Shown here: positions 56,219 to 64,000 of the stretch, piece after piece | Position numbering within the stretch: the first letter of the stretch is position 1 | Layout of the letters: each line of letters opens with the position of its first letter | NCBI RefSeq assembly: GCF_001705665.1 | Contig: NZ_MDHA01000058.1 | Location: forward strand, 28,735 to 92,734 | From: Thioclava sp. SK-1 | GTDB taxonomy: Bacteria > Pseudomonadota > Alphaproteobacteria > Rhodobacterales > Rhodobacteraceae | DNA length: 64,000 bases | Direction: 5' to 3' | Notes under the pieces: generated by a model | Database searches by the model: none | Told to the model about the DNA's origin: nothing | The model's input: the letters and a program-made list of their open reading frames with translations, nothing else | Made by a program: the position numbers and the translations under genes

Positions 56219-57262
56219 ATGACATTGAAAGATCTGTCAAAGCGACTTGGCCTGTCACAGACGACGATATCGCGGGCTTTAAACGGCTATCCAGAAGTGT
56301 CCGAGGACACGCGTCGTCGCGTAATCCACGCAGCACGCGAACACGGTTATCGTCCCAATTCACAAGCCAAACGTCTGGCAACAGGACGCGCAATGGCGAT
56401 TGGTCATGTGATTGTAACGTCTGACGCGACCTCATTACCACCGACCTTTGCCGAATTCATGGCGGGTGCAGGGAAGATATATGCGGATCGCGGCTATGAC
56501 GCCGTGATTTCGTTTATTACCAAACATGATGCGGCCACCTATCAAGCGATCCACGCCAATCGCAGCGTTGATGGGGTGATCGTTCATGCGCCGCACCGTC
56601 TGGATCCACGGATTGCGATGCTGCGTGATGCGCGGCTGCCGTTTGTGGTGAATGGTCGCGTTGAACTGTCGCAGCAGGCATATAATTGGGTCGATATTGA
56701 CCACGCGCAGACAAGTCAGGAGGCGACTGCGAAGTTGATTGATTTGGGTCATCGTGAAATCGCTTTGGTTGATGGTCAAAGCGATTTGGCATCCGTATTG
56801 CAGCGCCGTGACGGATATCTTGCTGCCCATACGGTCGCCGGACTGCCTGTGCATCCTCATTTTCAGGCCATCGGCGGAGATATGTCAGAGGCGCAGGGTT
56901 ATGACGCAGCCTATGAAATGCTCAGTTGGGGGCAACCACCGACAGCGTTTGTCACTGGATCCCTGGCGGCAGCAATGGGCGTCCGACGCGGGATTATGGA
57001 TCGTGGGTATCGGCTTGGGCAGGACATATCGGTCTATAGCTTTGATGAGGATAGTCGGCATATGCCCAATGGCAATTGCGTGCCGATGTTTATGGCCATG
57101 AAATATCCGGCCCGTCTGGCAGGACGAAAATGTGCCGCGCTGCTGATCGACCTGATTGAGAATACGCCCTTTGAAAACCAACATGTTTTGCTGCACGCAG
57201 ATAGAATTTCTGGGCCGTCTATCGGTAAAGCGCCGATACAGTTGCCAAAGGCACAGACGTAG
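56219..57262 (+). CDS. aglR: LacI family transcriptional regulator (AglR-like)
   Basis: A 347-residue LacI regulator. The HTH is MTLKDLSKRLGLSQTTISRA with the hinge RRVIHAAREHGYRPNSQAKRL. The periplasmic-binding-like effector domain (about 60-335) follows. GGAG lies 6 bases before the ATG at 56219; ATGs at 56207 and 56216 are alternatives. Its position between aglA and glk suggests it senses an alpha-glucoside or glucose and represses both sides. It is also a candidate for the zwf/edd operator, but that is only inference. Confidence 0.9.
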   Translation: MTLKDLSKRLGLSQTTISRALNGYPEVSEDTRRRVIHAAREHGYRPNSQAKRLATGRAMAIGHVIVTSDATSLPPTFAEFMAGAGKIYADRGYDAVISFITKHDAATYQAIHANRSVDGVIVHAPHRLDPRIAMLRDARLPFVVNGRVELSQQAYNWVDIDHAQTSQEATAKLIDLGHREIALVDGQSDLASVLQRRDGYLAAHTVAGLPVHPHFQAIGGDMSEAQGYDAAYEMLSWGQPPTAFVTGSLAAAMGVRRGIMDRGYRLGQDISVYSFDEDSRHMPNGNCVPMFMAMKYPARLAGRKCAALLIDLIENTPFENQHVLLHADRISGPSIGKAPIQLPKAQT

Positions 57263-57369
57263 ATCACATACCTTCAACGCCGGTTTGGTGCCTAATTTCG
57301 CCCGCCATGTACCGCACAAAACAGCCGGAACGCTTGCAGCCCCCCCTAACCCGTCTTATCACTTCGCAG

Positions 57370-57383
57370 TTGAGGCGCTAACA
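57370..57383. promoter_or_regulatory. Half-conserved LacI-type operator before glk
   Basis: TTGAGGCGCTAACA keeps the right half GCGCTAACA of TGTTAGCGCTAACA (10 of 14 bases). It lies 34 bases before the glk ATG. A single half-site is weak evidence. Confidence 0.3.
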
Positions 57384-57417
57384 TCGTGGTATATGCGCTG
57401 ACCGCCCGGAGGATACT

Positions 57418-58392
57418 ATGGCCAACACCGACCAACACCTGACCCTACTTTCCGATATTGGCGGGACGAACACGCGTGTGGCCCTGGCTAAAGGTGGTGC
57501 GCTGCTACCGGAGACGGTCGCGAAATATCCCAATGCCGGGCGCGCCTCGCTGGAAGATATTTTGCGCGAATATCTTGAGACGAGTCAGTTGACGCGGGTG
57601 GCAGGCGCATGTGTTGCGGTGGCTGGGCCTGTATCAGGGGGCGGAACATCAGCGAAAATGACTAACCTGGATTGGGAGATCCAGGCAGCAGCGGTCGCGC
57701 AGGCTACGGGTGCCACAACCGTTTCGATTTTAAACGACTTACAGGCACAGGGCCATGCTTTGGGCAAATTGGCTCCGGATAGCCTGCGCCCGGTATTGAA
57801 AGGCGCCGATGTGCCGCAGGGTATCGCCGCGCTGGTGGTTGGGGTCGGAACCGGGTTTAACGCCGCGCCAGTGCATGAAACGCCGGGCGGGCGTTATGTT
57901 GCGGCCTCTGAATGTGGTCACGTAGCACTGCCAGTACGCACCGATGAAGATTTTGCGCTGAAGCGATATCTTGAACAAAAACATGATTTTGCATCGGTCG
58001 AACATGCCTGCGCGGGCCGAGGGCTGGAACGAATCCATGCTTTCGTCACCGGGCAAAACGATGTGCAGCAAAATGGCGAAGAAGTTTTGGCACTTTTACA
58101 AGCCGGCGATGCGCAGGCGCAGCGCAGTGCACAGATTTTTGTTCGCCTTTTGGGGGCCGCGATCGGTGATCTGGCATTGACCCATCTTCCCTTCGGCGGG
58201 ATTTACCTGATCGGCGGCGCCGCACGGGCGATCACACCATGGCTGGAGCCTTTTGGATTTTCCCAAAGCTTTGCAGATAAAGGAAGATTTGGCACTTTCA
58301 TGGCGCAATTCCCGATCTTTGTGATCGAGGATGATTATGCTGCGCTGACCGGGTGTGCCGCCCATATCAGCGCCACTTTGGCGCGGCGTTAA
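57418..58392 (+). CDS. glk: Glucokinase
   Basis: A 324-residue ATP-dependent kinase making glucose-6-phosphate from glucose. The phosphate loop LLSDIGGTNTRVAL at 10-23, the sugar-binding AASECGHVALP and GGIYLIGGAARAITPWL are as in the Glk (COG0837) family. GGAGG lies 5 bases before the ATG. It completes the route from AglA to the Entner-Doudoroff enzymes. Confidence 0.95.
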   Translation: MANTDQHLTLLSDIGGTNTRVALAKGGALLPETVAKYPNAGRASLEDILREYLETSQLTRVAGACVAVAGPVSGGGTSAKMTNLDWEIQAAAVAQATGATTVSILNDLQAQGHALGKLAPDSLRPVLKGADVPQGIAALVVGVGTGFNAAPVHETPGGRYVAASECGHVALPVRTDEDFALKRYLEQKHDFASVEHACAGRGLERIHAFVTGQNDVQQNGEEVLALLQAGDAQAQRSAQIFVRLLGAAIGDLALTHLPFGGIYLIGGAARAITPWLEPFGFSQSFADKGRFGTFMAQFPIFVIEDDYAALTGCAAHISATLARR

Positions 58393-58463
58393 GAAAAAAC
58401 GGCACAAATAAATCCCGCATCTTTTTGCGCGTCAAACCTATGTTAACAGGTAAGCGGTAAGCC

Positions 58464-58485
58464 TTTTTCATATTCGTATGAAAGG
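58464..58485 (+). promoter_or_regulatory. UUCG-loop hairpin in the chemotaxis operon leader
   Basis: TTTCATA and TATGAAA pair around TTCG at 58466-58483. It lies 49 bases before the STAS start and may stabilise the leader or end the glk transcript; no strong T-run follows. Confidence 0.35.
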
Positions 58486-58531
58486 GGATACCGTTGCACC
58501 TCGAATTCATAATGTCGCTTGGAGACAAGCG

Positions 58532-58807
58532 ATGACGTCACTGCCGCTCGATCCAAAAGTGGACCTATCGAAGGTCACCACCCTCGCTGCGACACTGAAA
58601 TCACACGCGGGCGCCGATCTTGTCATTGACGCAAGTGAGGTGACGCAGGTCGGTGCGCTGTGCTTGCAAACTTTGGCCGCCGCCGCGCAATCGTGGCGGG
58701 CGTCCGGGCATAGTTTAACCATTTCTCCCCGATCTGAAGCCTTTGACGAATCCCTATTGGTATTCGGCTTGGACCTTGACGATCTACAATCCACGGAGGC
58801 CGCATGA
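58532..58807 (+). CDS. STAS-domain protein of the chemotaxis operon
   Basis: A 91-residue protein with the STAS fold: DLVIDASEVTQVGALCLQTLAAAAQSW around residues 30-57. It is related to anti-sigma-factor antagonists, but the usual phosphorylatable Ser is not clear here (GALCLQ where a Ser is common). The ATG at 58532 has GGAG upstream; an earlier ATG at 58478 is less likely. Its stop overlaps the cheY start as ATGA. STAS proteins are frequent first genes of alphaproteobacterial chemotaxis operons. Confidence 0.8.
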   Translation: MTSLPLDPKVDLSKVTTLAATLKSHAGADLVIDASEVTQVGALCLQTLAAAAQSWRASGHSLTISPRSEAFDESLLVFGLDLDDLQSTEAA

Positions 58808-59169
58808 GCCTTACAGTCCTTGCTGTTGATGATAGCCGAACAATCCGAGATATGCTGAAATTGGCATTGATGGATGCCGGGATAGAGCTTCATGTCGCTG
58901 AAGATGGCGTGCATGGGCTGGAGGTGCTGGAAGGCATCAGCCCAGATGCAATCATTTCAGATATCAATATGCCGCGTCTTGACGGCTTCGGCTTTATTGA
59001 AGCGGTCCGCAGCCAAGACAAGCATCGTGCAACGCCCATCTTGGTGTTGACCACGGAATCTGCCCCCGAGCTTAAGGCCCGCGCCCGTGCCGCCGGAGCC
59101 TCCGGTTGGATCGTAAAACCATTCGACCCACCGAAGCTTATCAAGGCTTTGCAAATGGTCGCTGGTTAA
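58804..59169 (+). CDS. cheY: Chemotaxis response regulator CheY (first copy)
   Basis: A 121-residue single receiver domain. Asp9-Asp10 (LAVDDSRTIRD), the phosphate acceptor Asp53 (ISDINMPRLDG), Thr83 (VLTTES) and Lys105 (WIVKPF) are all present. It is phosphorylated by CheA. It lies between the STAS gene and cheA. AAGGAGGAG follows for cheA. Confidence 0.93.
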   Translation: MSLTVLAVDDSRTIRDMLKLALMDAGIELHVAEDGVHGLEVLEGISPDAIISDINMPRLDGFGFIEAVRSQDKHRATPILVLTTESAPELKARARAAGASGWIVKPFDPPKLIKALQMVAG

Positions 59170-59180
59170 AGGAGGAGAAC

Positions 59181-61376
59181 ATGTCCGACCCAATGGCGGA
59201 AATCCGAGCAAGTTTCTTCATCGAATGTGAAGAATTGCTTGAGAGCCTGCAAGACGCGCTTAATGACATGGATGATGGTGCAAGCGACAGTGAGACGATC
59301 AACGTCGTCTTCCGCGCTGTGCATTCCATTAAAGGTGGCGCAGGGGCATTTGGCCTAGATGCGCTTGTCGCGTTCGCGCATCGCTATGAAACCGTCATGG
59401 ACGAGGTGCGGTCTGGTAAAATGGCTGTATCGCCCGAAGCGATTAAGCTGTTCTTCCATGCGGCTGATCTTTTGTCGGACCATGTTCGTTCGGCCCGTGA
59501 TCAAACTCCGGTTCCGGCAGATTCAGAGAGTTGCCTACAAGAGCTTGAGGCTTTGATGGGCATAGATCACAGCGCTGCTGCCGCAGAGGAGGAAGTCTCC
59601 TCCGATGATTTTCAACCCATGGGTTTGGCGCTTGATCTGGACTTTGGAGATGACGATGGCGGGCTTCCGTCCCTCGACGATACGATCCAAGATTCCGTTT
59701 TGGTGGTATCATTCACGCCCAAACCAGAGCTTTATGCCTCAGGTAATGAACCGCTTCACCTGATCCGCGCGCTACGTGCATTGACAGAAGAATCCAAGAT
59801 CGAAACGCATTTTAATGCGCTTCCACCGCTGGAGCAGCTTGATCCTGAAGCAAGCTACATCACTTGGTCGATTACACTACGCGGCGATGTTGATGAATCT
59901 GACATTCGAGAAGTATTTGATTTTGTTGAAGACGTCTGCGAATTAGAAATTACATCTACTGAAGATGATTCCGGCCCTTTTGAGGTCCTTGCTGAGTTAA
60001 TTTCGGAACCTACTCTTTCAGATGAGGCCGAAGTTACAGCCGCAATTGAGCCAGTTAGTGTCAATGAGCCCGCAGCACGCGATGAGCCTGTGGCAGCACC
60101 AACTCCTCCTCCAAGCCCGCCGGTAGCACCATCTGCATCGGGTGGAGGGCGCCAAAGCAGCCCATCAGCAGAGGCTGGCGCGACCGTTCGTGTCGACTTG
60201 GAGCGTATTGACCGTCTTGTGAACCTTGTGGGGGAGCTGGTAATCAATCAGGCTATGCTGGCACAAAGCGTGTCGGAAGCCGGATTGCCGCCCAACTCTG
60301 CCGTTATGACTGGCCTTGAAGCCTTCATGATGCTGACCCGCGATATCCAAGATTCCGTGATGATGATCCGTGCACAGCCTGTCAAACCGCTGTTCCAGCG
60401 TATGGGCCGGATTGTGCGCGAGGCCTCCGCTGCCGTCGGCAAAGAAGTGAAACTAAAGGTCGAGGGAGAGACGACCGAGGTCGATAAGACCGTCATTGAG
60501 CGGTTGGCAGATCCATTGACACATATGATCCGAAACTCTGTTGATCATGGATTGGAAACACCCGACAAACGTCTTGCGGCAGGCAAGCCGGAAGAAGGCG
60601 TGATCACCCTGTCTGCTCAGCACCGATCAGGCCGTGTCGTCATCGAGATTGAAGATGATGGCGCAGGCATCAACCGGCCGAAGGTGCTACAAAAGGCCAT
60701 TGAAAAAGGTCTTGTACCTGCAGACGCATCCCTCTCCGACGGAGAGATCGACAATCTTCTGTTCTTACCGGGATTTTCGACCGCAGATCAGGTCTCGGCC
60801 TTGTCCGGGCGCGGTGTTGGGATGGATGTTGTGCGCAGCTCCATTCAATCCTTAGGCGGTCGCATCACGATCCAGTCAGAGCCGGGCAAAGGCACGATCT
60901 TTTCAATTTCATTGCCGCTCACGCTTGCTGTTCTTGATGGGATGGTGGTCAATGTTGCTGGCGAAACGATGGTTGTGCCGCTGTCTTCCATTCTCGAAAC
61001 CACGACATTGACCCAAGGAGACATTCGCGCGCTTGGGCCAAATACAAATGTGATCCACGTCCGTGGAGAATTTGTTCCACTGTATGATCTTGGCGCAGAA
61101 TTGGGCTACAGGGGCACCAAATCGGATTATGAAGGCTGCATCGCCCTTTTGACGGCACAGGAAAATGGAACCCGCAGTGCCTTGATCGTGGACGCGATTA
61201 TGGAACAGCGGCAGGTCGTCATCAAAGGGCTCCAGCGTTCCTATGGGCACATCCCTGGTGTTGCAGCTGCAACGATCCTAGGCGACGGCCAAATTGCCCT
61301 AATTCTTGACCCCGCCGACCTTGTTCAAAACGCGACCGGGCATACCCGCACCGCTGATTTCGCTCTTGCAGGATAA
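59181..61376 (+). CDS. cheA: Chemotaxis histidine kinase CheA
   Basis: A 731-residue kinase. The Hpt domain (about 8-110) carries His48 in FRAVHSIKGGAGAFGL. A P2-like acidic region and a Pro-rich linker (PVAAPTPPPSPPVAPSASG) follow to about 335. The dimerisation domain (VRVDLERIDRLVNLVGELVI), the ATPase with N box LTHMIRNSVDHGLETP and G boxes IEIEDDGAGI and SGRGVGMDVVRSSI, and the C-terminal CheW-like domain complete it. AAGGAGGAG gives a strong start at 59181. Confidence 0.96.
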   Translation: MSDPMAEIRASFFIECEELLESLQDALNDMDDGASDSETINVVFRAVHSIKGGAGAFGLDALVAFAHRYETVMDEVRSGKMAVSPEAIKLFFHAADLLSDHVRSARDQTPVPADSESCLQELEALMGIDHSAAAAEEEVSSDDFQPMGLALDLDFGDDDGGLPSLDDTIQDSVLVVSFTPKPELYASGNEPLHLIRALRALTEESKIETHFNALPPLEQLDPEASYITWSITLRGDVDESDIREVFDFVEDVCELEITSTEDDSGPFEVLAELISEPTLSDEAEVTAAIEPVSVNEPAARDEPVAAPTPPPSPPVAPSASGGGRQSSPSAEAGATVRVDLERIDRLVNLVGELVINQAMLAQSVSEAGLPPNSAVMTGLEAFMMLTRDIQDSVMMIRAQPVKPLFQRMGRIVREASAAVGKEVKLKVEGETTEVDKTVIERLADPLTHMIRNSVDHGLETPDKRLAAGKPEEGVITLSAQHRSGRVVIEIEDDGAGINRPKVLQKAIEKGLVPADASLSDGEIDNLLFLPGFSTADQVSALSGRGVGMDVVRSSIQSLGGRITIQSEPGKGTIFSISLPLTLAVLDGMVVNVAGETMVVPLSSILETTTLTQGDIRALGPNTNVIHVRGEFVPLYDLGAELGYRGTKSDYEGCIALLTAQENGTRSALIVDAIMEQRQVVIKGLQRSYGHIPGVAAATILGDGQIALILDPADLVQNATGHTRTADFALAG

Positions 61377-61381
61377 CACTC

Positions 61382-61852
61382 ATGACTGATGATATTGCTC
61401 CCACACAGAATAGCTCTGAAATCGAGCTTCTATCATTCCGCTTGGCGGAGGAAGAATATTCGGTCGATATTATGTCCGTCCGTGAAATCCGCGGCTGGAC
61501 CCGGGCTACCCCATTGCCCCATGCGCCACCCCATGTGCGCGGTGTTATCAACCTTCGCGGGACGGTTTTGCCCGTCGTTGACCTTTCTGTTCGCCTTGGC
61601 ATGTCGCCGGTCGAAGGCGATGCACGCAACGTGATCATCGTGGTACAACTGGGCCGTCAAACTGCGGGCCTATTGGTCGATGCTGTATCCGACATCTTGT
61701 CTATTCCGCGTGAAGAATTGCAGGCTCCACCTGATTTGGCGGCGGATTCTGCACATGGTTTCATCAGCGCATTAACAATTGTTGATGGGCGTATGATCCG
61801 TGTTCTTGATTTGGCATCCGTCCTTCCCGACGATTCCGCCGAGGCAGCATGA
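61382..61852 (+). CDS. cheW: Chemotaxis coupling protein CheW
   Basis: A 156-residue scaffold protein linking CheA to chemoreceptors. It is a single CheW/SH3-like domain: LLSFRLAEEEYSVDIMSVREI, then HVRGVINLRGTVLPVVDLSVRLG, then GLLVDAVSDIL. It follows cheA by 5 bases and overlaps cheR. Confidence 0.95.
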   Translation: MTDDIAPTQNSSEIELLSFRLAEEEYSVDIMSVREIRGWTRATPLPHAPPHVRGVINLRGTVLPVVDLSVRLGMSPVEGDARNVIIVVQLGRQTAGLLVDAVSDILSIPREELQAPPDLAADSAHGFISALTIVDGRMIRVLDLASVLPDDSAEAA

Positions 61853-62727
61853 GCACTCCCTCAAGCGCATCATTCGCGCAAACCCCCCCCACAGATAACG
61901 AGCTGCGTCTAATCGCAGATATCCTATATGACCATGCCGGCATCGTTATAGCGCCCGGAAAAAGCTCCATGGTGCAATCTCGATTACAAAAACGCCTTCG
62001 GCTTTTGGGCTTATCGAATTACAAAAGTTATCTTGATCTGGTGCGCTCCGAAGATGGATCAGCAGAACGCCGTGAGATGATCTCTGCGCTGACAACAAAT
62101 GTGACACATTTCTTCCGCGAGAAGCATCATTTCGATATTCTAGTCGAAAAGGCACTGCCCGAAATTCTAACGCGTGCCCGAAACGGTGAAAAAATTCGTA
62201 TTTGGTCTGCGGGTTGTTCAAACGGCCAGGAAGCCTACACCATTCTAATGACCATCGCCGAAACAGCGCCTGATTTTGACAAGTTGGACATTCGTCTTCT
62301 TGCAACCGATATTGACCCGGTAATGATCAGCCGTGGTGCGAACGCAATTTACGATGAGAACATCGTAGCAGTGGTACCTGAAGCCCTTCAAAAGAAATAC
62401 TTTCAACCCTCGGGCGATAAGTTCCAAGTTTGTGAGCGCCTAAGGAGCCGCGCAAGTTTTCGAGAGCTCAATATACACGGTCATTGGCCGATGAAAGGCC
62501 CATTCGACATAATATTCTGCCGAAATATGATGATTTATTTCGATCCAGATGCACAAGCAAAGCTTTGGAAACGTTTTGAAGCGATGATGGGATCGGGGGG
62601 ATGGCTAATGGTCGGTCACTCAGAGCGTGTCCCCCTGGACACCGGAAGTCAGCTAAAACCCGCAGGAATTACAACATATTACCTGCCGAATGCGGGTCCA
62701 AAAGAAGGAGTCCCAAAGTGGCATTAA
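61849..62727 (+). CDS. cheR: Chemoreceptor glutamate methyltransferase CheR
   Basis: A 292-residue SAM-dependent methyltransferase for chemoreceptor glutamates. The N-terminal helical domain (about 10-85; TTNVTHFFREKHHFDIL) precedes the SAM domain with RIWSAGCSNGQEAYTILM and LLATDIDPVMI. FDIIFCRNMMIYFD and LMVGHSERV are conserved. It overlaps cheW (ATGA) and the next receiver gene. No cheB lies next to it. Confidence 0.95.
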   Translation: MSTPSSASFAQTPPTDNELRLIADILYDHAGIVIAPGKSSMVQSRLQKRLRLLGLSNYKSYLDLVRSEDGSAERREMISALTTNVTHFFREKHHFDILVEKALPEILTRARNGEKIRIWSAGCSNGQEAYTILMTIAETAPDFDKLDIRLLATDIDPVMISRGANAIYDENIVAVVPEALQKKYFQPSGDKFQVCERLRSRASFRELNIHGHWPMKGPFDIIFCRNMMIYFDPDAQAKLWKRFEAMMGSGGWLMVGHSERVPLDTGSQLKPAGITTYYLPNAGPKEGVPKWH

Positions 62728-63104
62728 GAGACCAGTTAAAAGTTATGGTCGTGGACGATATGTCAACGAGCCGCGGTCTGATCCTACAGGCGCTGGACGC
62801 GATGGGAATTCGTCAAGTTGGCTATGCAACAGATGGCGCTGGCGCACTTGCCATATTAGAAAAAACACCCGTTCACTTGGTGATCTCGGATTACAACATG
62901 CCCGGAATGGATGGGCTACAGCTTCTGCAAGCACTTCGCAAGAATCCGAAAACAGCGCGCAGCGGGTTTATCCTGATAACAGGTCGCGCAGATAAAACGA
63001 TCATTGAGACGGGTAAAAAGCTTGGGATGAACAACTTCATCAAAAAACCCTTCACACCGCCCGACCTTCGCTCATGTATCGAAGCAGTGGTTGGGCGGCT
63101 GTAA
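62718..63104 (+). CDS. Single-domain response regulator CheY (second copy)
   Basis: A 128-residue receiver with a GTG start at 62718, GGAG lying 7 bases before it. Asp13-Asp14 (VVDDMSTSRG), the acceptor Asp58 (VISDYNMPGMDG), Thr88 (LITGRAD) and Lys110 (FIKKPF) are present. It overlaps cheR by 10 bases and shares a base with the next start. It takes the slot after cheR where cheB is often found. Confidence 0.92.
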   Translation: MALRDQLKVMVVDDMSTSRGLILQALDAMGIRQVGYATDGAGALAILEKTPVHLVISDYNMPGMDGLQLLQALRKNPKTARSGFILITGRADKTIIETGKKLGMNNFIKKPFTPPDLRSCIEAVVGRL

Positions 63105-63493
63105 TGCAAAACACGTCTCAGCAAACTGTCGAGGTGAAACATCGAGATCTTCCACTCGACTTGCTTGCTGCACGGGTGGGAGAAGAGCTCGAAACACTGG
63201 CACGTCTGTCCGCAGACGTGCAAAAAGCCATCTCGATGTGTCATTTTTCCGAAGAAACCAGCGCAACCGCTATCAGAGGTCTACAGGGTGTTGATCGGAT
63301 CACGCAATCTCTTGAAGATCTCGGCCGGTTGATGTCCGCTATCTCCGGCGAGATGCCCGAGGGCGTAAACCTCCATGCCGTTCCAATCCTATCCAGACTA
63401 CGCCTGCATGAGTTGATTACCAATCTAGACCCAAATCAGCCAAAAATCGTGCACACGCATGAAGAAGCCGATGGCGACATCCAGTGGTTTTAG
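63104..63493 (+). CDS. Small chemotaxis-operon protein, CheZ-like candidate
   Basis: A 129-residue helical protein whose ATG shares a base with the preceding cheY stop. A central helix GLQGVDRITQSLEDLGRL contains Asp64-x3-Gln68, the same spacing as catalytic Asp143 and Gln147 in E. coli CheZ. The C-terminus is acidic and ends in an aromatic (EEADGDIQWF), reminiscent of the CheY-binding tail of CheZ. It is much shorter than CheZ (214 residues). Position after a CheY supports a role in CheY-P control, but function is inferred. An IS21-type element starts 3 bases after its stop codon. Confidence 0.6.
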   Translation: MQNTSQQTVEVKHRDLPLDLLAARVGEELETLARLSADVQKAISMCHFSEETSATAIRGLQGVDRITQSLEDLGRLMSAISGEMPEGVNLHAVPILSRLRLHELITNLDPNQPKIVHTHEEADGDIQWF

Positions 63494-63495
63494 GC

Positions 63496-64000
63496 TGTTG
63501 ATTGTCACTGAGAACTGACCCGGTATTTTCACCGAGATTTGACCCACCCTCAGTTATGTGCCGCGGTCTATGACGGGGTCAACGTTTTGGTCCCCTTTCG
63601 TGTTTTCTTTGCAGACTCGGAGTTGGCCTTGAAGCGGTAGCTGTCGTTGCCAGTTTCGAGGATGTGGCAGCGGTGGGTAAGCCGATCCAAGAGAGCCGTG
63701 GTCATCTTTGCGTCTCCGAATACCTGCGCCCATTCTGAGAAGCTGAGGTTTGTGGTGATGATGACGCTGGTGCGCTCGTAGAGCTTGCTGAGCAGATGGA
63801 AGAGCAGCGCCCCGCCAGATGAGCTGAACGGCAGGTAGCCGAGTTCGTCCAAGATGACCAAGTCGACCTTCGTCAGCATCTCAGCCAGTTTCCCTGCCTT
63901 ACCGAGCGCCTTTTCCTGCTCCAGCGCGTTGACCAATTCCACAGTTGAGAAGAAGTGCACCTTACGCCGGTGATGTTCGATGGCTTGGACGCCGATTGCT
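63496..64000 (-). mobile_element. IS21 family insertion sequence, partial
   Basis: The left end begins near 63496 with TGTTGATTGTCACTG, followed by two imperfect end repeats, CACTGAGAACTGACCC (63506-63521) and CACCGAGATTTGACCC (63530-63545), like the multiple terminal repeats of IS21. It contains istB. The istA transposase gene and the other end lie beyond the window. Confidence 0.8.
63568..64000 (-). CDS. istB: IS21 helper ATPase IstB, N-terminus cut by the window edge
   Basis: The C-terminal 143 residues of an IstB-like AAA+ ATPase. [20 protein letters not shown], Walker [16 protein letters not shown], the sensor region [20 protein letters not shown] and [20 protein letters not shown] are family hallmarks. 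The Walker A part lies outside the window. IstB assists the IstA transposase in target selection. The frame is intact up to the edge. Confidence 0.93.
   Translation of the reverse strand, partial: AIGVQAIEHHRRKVHFFSTVELVNALEQEKALGKAGKLAEMLTKVDLVILDELGYLPFSSSGGALLFHLLSKLYERTSVIITTNLSFSEWAQVFGDAKMTTALLDRLTHRCHILETGNDSYRFKANSESAKKTRKGTKTLTPS

Noticed and set aside
1..64000. CRISPR arrays, prophage modules or restriction and defence islands
   Set aside because: No regularly spaced repeats, cas genes, phage structural genes or restriction-modification genes were found; the only mobile element recognised is the IS21-type element at the right edge.

Overview
The window looks like a chromosomal segment of a Rhodobacterales (Roseobacter-group) alphaproteobacterium. 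The evidence is a circularly permuted two-piece tmRNA gene encoding the tag ANDNRAPVALAA, an alphaproteobacterial-type SspB, a class II DAHP synthase, a complete set of Entner-Doudoroff enzymes, an AglA/AglR/Glk sugar cluster and many alphaproteobacterial housekeeping pairs. Base composition is moderately GC-rich and even. Most of the window is core genome. The clearest accessory material is an IS21-type element cut by the right edge.

Layout. 0-6.9 kb: yicC (cut by the left edge), a PAS-domain protein, class II DAHP synthase, a GlxA-type regulator, guaA and ndk. 7.2-7.5 kb: ssrA with its own promoter. 7.6-13.5 kb: an NTF2-like protein, chrA, sspB, fumC, a transglutaminase-like protein and rsgA. 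13.5-17.2 kb: a four-gene iron-siderophore ABC importer. 17.6-22.0 kb: an RND efflux pair. 22.1-26.4 kb: an HNH protein, a probable orphan transcript, an esterase/AlkA pair and an MFS/DUF2478 pair. 26.5-35.6 kb: zwf-pgl-pgi, then a minus-strand RlmI/PIN/TRIC-channel operon, then edd-eda. 35.7-45.1 kb: fau-mgtE, hisN plus an 8-oxoguanine deaminase-like gene, an XRE regulator, a quinone oxidoreductase, a BI-1 protein, Lrp, PhzF and tRNA-Ser(GGA). 45.3-52.4 kb: an AI-2E family permease, aroK-aroB, two hypothetical envelope proteins, xerD and a CorC-type protein. 52.5-58.4 kb: an MttB-family protein, alpha-glucosidase, a LacI regulator and glucokinase. 58.5-63.5 kb: a chemotaxis operon (STAS, cheY, cheA, cheW, cheR, cheY, small CheZ-like protein) that ends at the IS21 element.

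How the genes work together. Every enzyme from an alpha-glucoside to pyruvate plus glyceraldehyde-3-phosphate through the Entner-Doudoroff route is present: AglA, Glk, Pgi, Zwf, Pgl, Edd and Eda. A shared LacI-type operator (consensus TGTTAGCGCTAACA) lies before zwf and edd, with weaker matches before aroG and glk, which suggests one regulon. The tmRNA gene and the SspB adaptor that delivers tagged proteins to ClpXP lie 2 kb apart. The chemotaxis operon lacks cheB inside the window, but its last gene encodes a 129-residue protein with a CheZ-like D-x3-Q helix. That gene and an apparent promoter-terminator unit without a convincing protein at 22.8-23.1 kb are the two most interesting items.
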